A stretch of DNA of 39,123 nt from DATGMB01 sp035293845 (GTDB taxonomy: Bacteria > Acidobacteriota > Terriglobia > Bryobacterales > Bryobacteraceae). This document shows, one piece after another, positions 35,129-39,123 of the stretch (positions are counted from its first letter, which is position 1; each line of letters starts with the position of its first letter). Location: contig DATGMB010000092.1 in assembly GCA_035293845.1 (NCBI GenBank), positions 1 through 39,123 on the forward strand, read 5' to 3'. Under the pieces are notes generated by a model, which saw only the letters and a program-made list of their open reading frames with translations, did no database searches and was not told the origin of the DNA. The translations under genes and the position numbers were made by a program.

Positions 35129-36211
35129 TCAAACTTCGCTCGGGCCCCGATTGACTGTGCGTCCCGAAAGATTTGCCCGCGCGTCCCGTGCTGCCATTAC
35201 GCGATGGCGGATCCAGTCGTCGTACCCGCCCTCAGCCCGGGCCGGCTCCGCCAATGTGACGCGCGCGCCCTTGCCTGCCGGATTCCTCATGTCGCTCGGG
35301 CTCAAGCCGAACGCCCGCCGGAATGCCCGGCTGAAATGCGCCAGGCTCGTGAATCCCCATCCGAACGCGATCTCGCCGACGGTCCGGCCCGCCGATGCCG
35401 CGCCCGCCAGCTCCGCGCGCGCCCGGTCGAGCCGCCTCTCCCAGATGTAGCGGGCCACCCCGCCCTGCGGTTCGAATAACGCGTACAGACGCGAGCGCGA
35501 AATCCGTAGCGCGCGGCAGATTGCGTCCGGCCCGAGATCTGGCGAGCGGAGATTCCGCTCGATATACTGGCGCGCACGCTCGGCCGTGGTCGTATCCACC
35601 GCCGTCCGCGCCAACTCCATCGATTCCACCGTGGGCCGGAAGCATGCCGCGATCATCGCGAGCGTCGCCTGCTCGATGGCCGGCGCCTCCGCCTCCTTAG
35701 CCAGGGGAAGCTGCCGCATCAGCGCTCGCAAATAGTCCGCCAGCAGCCCGCACGCGGCAGTCTCGCGCCGCAGCACCGCATGATGGAGCGAACCCGCCTC
35801 CGGCAGCAACCCGCGGATCGCGTCCCGCGCCACCATGACCACGATGCTGTCCGCCGCCTTCGTCTCGGCCGCGTGCGGCCGTCCCAAATCCAGCAGTTGG
35901 ATGTCGCCGGGACGGCACTCGCCGGCATCGTTGCCCTCCCCGCCGCTCTCGTAAAGCTGGATCTGGTAATGGTCGATGCCGTCGGCGGCCAGCCGGCCGC
36001 GCGTGCGCACGAAACGCTGCGCCGAAAACGCCACCTCCGAAGCGAACAGCCCGCCGGCCAGGATCGCGCCCACGTCCGCCCGGAATGGCGAATGATCCCG
36101 TTCGGTCACCTCGTAAAGCACCGAAATGCTCTCGCGCCATTTTGCGAAACGGTCGCGCACCGGCAGATCGCCGGTGCTGAAGCGCGTGTACGGAATGGAT
36201 TTCCCGCTCAT
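35129..36211 (-). CDS. AraC-family transcriptional regulator
   Basis: A 360-aa regulator. The N-terminal 200 residues match the AraC-binding-like domain of larger AraC activators (FAKWRESISVLYEV, PFRADVGAIL, RPGDIQLLDLGRPHA). The C-terminal 100 residues are a double helix-turn-helix (RARQYIERNLRSPDLGPDAI, SRLYALFEPQGGVARYI, GEIAFGWGFTSLAHFSRAFR, FGLSPSDMR). ATG 36211 (MSGKSIPYTRF) is preferred over ATG 36241 because it starts the conserved domain. Its stop at 35129 lies 32 nt upstream of the PEP-CTERM gene start on the same strand, so it could head that operon or regulate it. The inducer is unknown. Confidence 0.9.
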   Translation of the reverse strand: MSGKSIPYTRFSTGDLPVRDRFAKWRESISVLYEVTERDHSPFRADVGAILAGGLFASEVAFSAQRFVRTRGRLAADGIDHYQIQLYESGGEGNDAGECRPGDIQLLDLGRPHAAETKAADSIVVMVARDAIRGLLPEAGSLHHAVLRRETAACGLLADYLRALMRQLPLAKEAEAPAIEQATLAMIAACFRPTVESMELARTAVDTTTAERARQYIERNLRSPDLGPDAICRALRISRSRLYALFEPQGGVARYIWERRLDRARAELAGAASAGRTVGEIAFGWGFTSLAHFSRAFRRAFGLSPSDMRNPAGKGARVTLAEPARAEGGYDDWIRHRVMAARDARANLSGRTVNRGPSEV

Positions 36212-36249
36212 TTTGACTGCTCGGGAGCCGCAGAATACCACAATCCCAT

Positions 36250-36620
36250 GTCATTCCGTGCGGTTGATTACAGGATTCTGGTACGTAACGGTACCCGGGC
36301 GGAAGTTCCACCACCGGAAGGTCCGCGACCGAGCGGCGCTGGTAGTTCCTGGCTTGCCCCCGAGCGCCTGGGGCACGGGCGCCAACACGGAATCCAAACT
36401 ACTGCTGATCGAGTATGCCTTCGAGTCCCTGCGGCTCCTCCGGATCGAATTCCAGACGGACAGCCGGAACGGGCGCTCGCGGGCGGCGCTGGCCAAAATG
36501 GGCGCTGTCGAAGAAGGCACGCTGCGCTCGTACTTGACGGCGCCGGACGGGCGCCGGCGGGACTCCGTGATGTTCAGCATCCTGAGTCGGGAGTGGCCCG
36601 CGGCTAAAACGGAACCTGCA
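36250..36620 (+). pseudogene. Remnant of a GNAT N-acetyltransferase (RimJ/RimL type)
   Basis: From about 36369 one frame reads WGTGANTESKLLLIEYAFES, then RIEFQTDSRNGRSRAALAKM, GAVEEGTLRSY, and DSVMFSILSREWP. This is the unmistakable C-terminal half of a GNAT acetyltransferase of the type that acts on protein N-termini or small molecules. The half before it is broken. A piece SSWLAPE lies in a different frame directly upstream, and WYVTVP...HHRKV is again in the first frame, so at least two frameshifts are needed to join them. No start codon with a ribosome binding site gives a full protein. It is most likely a decaying gene, though a sequencing indel cannot be excluded for one of the shifts. 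Confidence 0.75.
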
Positions 36621-36700
36621 ACCGAGGCTCGTGGCGCAAATGGGAGGCGGGCGCCGCTCCGTCCCATCGCCGGCGGCCCCGGAGTGCTAAGCTCTCGCTT

Positions 36701-38344
36701 ATGCTCCGTACCGTCCTCCTGCTCTCTCTGGCGGCGCTTGCCGCCGCGCAGCCGCAGCGGCCGCAGCAACCGCAATTCCCCAACCGCGAAGGCGATTACA
36801 CCATCTCCGGCTTCCGGTTCCATACGGGCGATACGCTCGATGTGCGCCTGCACTACACCACGCTCGGCGAGCCGGCGCGCGATGCCGCCGGGCACGTCCG
36901 TAATGCCGTCATCATCATGCACGGCACGGGCGGCAACGGCCGCGGCTTCCTTGGCGCGCAGTTCGCCGGCGAGCTCTTCGGCCCCGGCCAGCCGCTCGAT
37001 ATTGCGAAGTATTTCATCGTGCTCCCGGACGCTCTCGGCCACGGCAAATCCTCCAAGCCCTCCGACGGCCTTAAAATGCGCTTCCCGCACTACGACTACG
37101 AGGATATGGTTCGCGCCGATTACGCCCTGCTCCACGACGGCCTCGGAGTCGACCACCTGCGGCTCGTAATGGGCACCTCGATGGGCGCCATGCACACCTG
37201 GATCTGGGGCTATTTGTACCCGGATTTCATGGACGCCCTGATGCCGCTCGCCAGCGCCCCGGTCGAAATCGCCGGCCGCAACCGCATGTTCCGCGCCATG
37301 ATCATGCAGGCGATCAAAGGCGACCCCGCCTGGAAAGATGGCGAGTACACCGAGCCGCCCGCGCAGGGCCTGATGGCCGCGCAGTACGCCCTGTGGATGA
37401 TGACCTCCAGCCCGCTACAGCTCCACAAGGCGAATCCCACCCATGAAAAGGCCGATGCCGCCGTGGCGCAGCTCCGCGAGCGCGCCCTCCGCACCGACGC
37501 CAACGACATGCTGTACTATTACGACTCCTCCACCGATTACAACCCCGCGCCGCACCTCGCCCAGATCAAGGCCCCGCTCTTTGCGATCAACTCCGCCGAT
37601 GACGAGGTCAACCCGCCCGAGCTCGGCATCCTGGAGCGCGAGATCAAGAAGGTCGCGCGCGGCCGCTACATCCTCATCCCTACGAGCGACGAAACCCGCG
37701 GCCACGGCACCCACACCCGCGCCGTCGTTTGGAAGCAGTATCTCGTCGAGCTCCTGCGGATCTCCGAGCCGGGCACACCCGCGGCGCCCGCCGAGTTCCG
37801 CGTCCGCATCGATACCACTAAGGGCCCGTTCGTGATCGAAGCGCATCGGGATTGGGCGCCGAACGGTGTTGACCGCTTCTACCATCTCGTCCAGAACGGC
37901 TTTTTCGACGATTCGCGCTTCTTCCGCGTGGTCCCGCACTACATCGCGCAGTTCGGCATCCCCGGCGATCCCTCGGTCGCGGCAGTCTGGCGGAACCGAA
38001 CCATCCCGGCCGATCCCGAGCACGGCAGCAATCTGCGCGGCACCGTCGGCTACGCCATGGTGACTCCGGATGCCCGCACCACGCAGCTCTATATTAATCT
38101 CGCGGACAACCTGAAGAACGATCATCAGGGCTTCACGATCATTGGCCGCGTCGTCGAGGGCATGGACGTGGTCGACCGGCTGTATTCGGGATACGGCGAA
38201 ACCTCCGGCGGCGGCATGCGCGCCGGCCACCAGGCGCGGCTGTTCGAGGAGGGCAATGCATGGCTCGACCGCGAATTCCCGAAGCTCGACCGTATTCTGC
38301 ACGCAACGCTTTCGCCGCAGGGCGGAAGCGCGGAGGCGCGTTGA
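36701..38344 (+). CDS. Exported fusion: MetX-like alpha/beta hydrolase + cyclophilin peptidyl-prolyl isomerase
   Basis: A 547-aa protein with a signal peptide (MLRTVLLLSLAALAAAQ). Residues 30-355 are an alpha/beta hydrolase related to homoserine O-acetyltransferase: oxyanion strand IIMHGTGG, LPDALGHGKSS, nucleophile S160 in MGTSMGAMHTW, acidic residue near D300 (NSADDEVNPPE), and His in RGHGTH (335/338). Residues 365-547 are a cyclophilin: VRIDTTKGPFVIEAHRDWAP, FFRVVPHYIAQFGIPGD with the catalytic Arg409 and Gln417, TQLYINLADN, and GRVVEGMDVVD. Export argues against a methionine-pathway role, so an esterase, acyltransferase or inactive partner is possible. ATG 36701 has only a distant GGAG (14 nt). 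The joining of these two domains is unusual. Confidence 0.88.
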   Translation: MLRTVLLLSLAALAAAQPQRPQQPQFPNREGDYTISGFRFHTGDTLDVRLHYTTLGEPARDAAGHVRNAVIIMHGTGGNGRGFLGAQFAGELFGPGQPLDIAKYFIVLPDALGHGKSSKPSDGLKMRFPHYDYEDMVRADYALLHDGLGVDHLRLVMGTSMGAMHTWIWGYLYPDFMDALMPLASAPVEIAGRNRMFRAMIMQAIKGDPAWKDGEYTEPPAQGLMAAQYALWMMTSSPLQLHKANPTHEKADAAVAQLRERALRTDANDMLYYYDSSTDYNPAPHLAQIKAPLFAINSADDEVNPPELGILEREIKKVARGRYILIPTSDETRGHGTHTRAVVWKQYLVELLRISEPGTPAAPAEFRVRIDTTKGPFVIEAHRDWAPNGVDRFYHLVQNGFFDDSRFFRVVPHYIAQFGIPGDPSVAAVWRNRTIPADPEHGSNLRGTVGYAMVTPDARTTQLYINLADNLKNDHQGFTIIGRVVEGMDVVDRLYSGYGETSGGGMRAGHQARLFEEGNAWLDREFPKLDRILHATLSPQGGSAEAR

Positions 38345-38459
38345 GAAATCCTTAGCCCATTCGTCTCCGCGCGTGCTCGTCCGGTTACATGGTTCCCGTG
38401 CGCACAATCGATCGTTACAGATCCTTTACAAAGCGGCCGCTGGCTCGCATGATCGCTTC

Positions 38460-39026
38460 ATGCTGTCGCGCCATCTTGGATTCGCCCTCGCCGTCTCTCT
38501 CCTGCTCGTACCTTTGCAAGCCGCACACATTTCCTACATTCCGGCCGGCTCGGACCTCGCCTCCCTTCGATTTGAGCAAGTGAAGCCGGTCCGCAGCCCA
38601 GAGGCCGTTTATGAGGTCACTTACAGCTACCGCGGGCAGCCGATGGGCTCCGATGAATACGGCGGCACGGCCTTCACGCTCCAGGTCTACTTCCAGCGGG
38701 ACGAGCTGCCCCCCGTCCTTCGGCAGTCCCTCGCCGCCGGCCGGAAGTGGAATCGTGCCGATACCGCGGCATGGTTCCACGTGAGCACCTGGCGCGACAC
38801 GGCGCCGGCCAGGGTCGTCGACGAAAGCCGATCCCGCCTGTGCGCATACAGCTACGGGTACGACGGCGAATGGGCCCAGCGCGACCCCGATTGCACGAGC
38901 GTCGTCCGCCTCCACACCATCGCCGCTCCGACCGGCTACATCGCTGTCCGGATCGACGCCGCCGGGGAAGCAGCGGCCGCTACTTCGGCCGCACCTCCAG
39001 CTCGACCGGCCGCGCGACGGCCTTGA
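38460..39026 (+). CDS. Secreted protein of unknown function
   Basis: A 188-aa protein with a signal peptide (MLSRHLGFALAVSLLLVPLQ, then AAH). The mature region has a strand-rich pattern (VYEVTYSYRGQPMGSDEYGG, FTLQVYFQRDELPPVLRQSL, WFHVSTWRDTAPARVVDE) and two cysteines (RLCAYSYGYDGE, PDCTSVV) that could form a disulfide. The last 20 residues (AAGEAAAATSAAPPARPAAR) are low-complexity and lie opposite the end of a convergent gene, so this tail may be a recent extension. No family was recognised. ATG 38460 is taken for its signal peptide; no good ribosome binding site is seen. Confidence 0.7.
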   Translation: MLSRHLGFALAVSLLLVPLQAAHISYIPAGSDLASLRFEQVKPVRSPEAVYEVTYSYRGQPMGSDEYGGTAFTLQVYFQRDELPPVLRQSLAAGRKWNRADTAAWFHVSTWRDTAPARVVDESRSRLCAYSYGYDGEWAQRDPDCTSVVRLHTIAAPTGYIAVRIDAAGEAAAATSAAPPARPAARRP

Positions 39027-39123
39027 CCGCCGGGTCGTAATACTCGTAGACCCGCGACGCGAACGTCTTGGCGCGAATCGGATACTTCGCGCGCAGACGG
39101 TAGCGCAGCTTGACGGTATCGCC
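38980..39123 (-). CDS. Alpha-2-macroglobulin-like protein, C-terminal end (partial)
   Basis: On the minus strand the frame is open from the window edge to a TAG at 38982-38980. The 47 residues read LRYRLRAKYPIRAKTFASRV, YEYYDP, then RPVELEVRPK. The string 'yRLrAkYPi.a.tpaSrvYeYYdP' is the usual C-terminus of bacterial alpha-2-macroglobulin/MG-domain proteins (the receptor-binding-like beta sandwich). These are large periplasmic or surface proteins that trap proteases. Only the end is in view, so full length and the thioester motif cannot be checked. The gene overlaps the convergent secreted-protein gene by 47 nt. Confidence 0.7.
   Translation of the reverse strand, partial: GDTVKLRYRLRAKYPIRAKTFASRVYEYYDPAVKAVARPVELEVRPK

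Overview
The window is about 39 kb of dense, GC-rich bacterial chromosome. It most resembles an acidobacterium of the Solibacter/Bryobacter group (Bryobacterales). That placement is an inference from gene content. Two secreted proteins end in the TIGR03437-type domain that is best known from Solibacter. There are also PEP-CTERM proteins, an FG-GAP/ASPIC-UnbV protein, many signal peptides and huge Ig-like repeat proteins. I saw no tRNA, rRNA, CRISPR array, insertion sequence or phage gene.

Layout. (1) 1-280 is the tail of an HlyD-type RND efflux adaptor. (2) 651-5870 is a tight forward cluster: NarL-type sensor kinase, response regulator, Tat-exported FG-GAP/UnbV protein and a GH16 beta-glucanase with a TIGR03437 tail. 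The genes overlap or nearly touch. (3) 9504-6011, on the minus strand, holds a small ribbon-helix-helix-like regulator, an 808-aa secreted protein that looks like a PEP-CTERM protein fused in frame to a second secreted protein, and a LuxR-type regulator. (4) 10280-23424, on the plus strand, holds an 8-cysteine secreted protein, a DsbA-like thiol oxidoreductase with a SurA-like N-terminus, a 3239-aa repeat protein (5 PKD-like, several Ig-like and 18 He_PIG repeats), and a 478-aa secreted satellite built from the same C-terminal module as the giant. (5) 23414-29890 holds a protein with a degenerate sorting tail, a CAP/PA14/FN3 secreted protein and a BACON-like/TIGR03437 protein. (6) 30002-31962 encodes a split LigD: polymerase and ligase as two genes with a 4-nt overlap. 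(7) 32013-36211 holds a DUF1810 protein, an LtaS-like membrane sulfatase-fold enzyme translationally coupled to a PEP-CTERM protein, and an AraC-type regulator. (8) 36250-39123 holds a decayed GNAT acetyltransferase, a MetX-like alpha/beta hydrolase fused to a cyclophilin, a small secreted protein, and the end of an alpha-2-macroglobulin-like gene on the minus strand.

How it may work together. Most of the window builds the cell exterior. The strongest candidate for an undescribed system is 9.2-23.4 kb. There a putative DNA-binding protein, short repeated AGTACC boxes in the spacers, a Cys-rich exported protein, a periplasmic thiol oxidoreductase/chaperone, a giant repeat protein and its satellite lie together. 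I see no transmembrane, LPXTG, PEP-CTERM or autotransporter anchor on the giant or the satellite, so both look released or indirectly attached. The functional links are inference from proximity and shared sequence modules.
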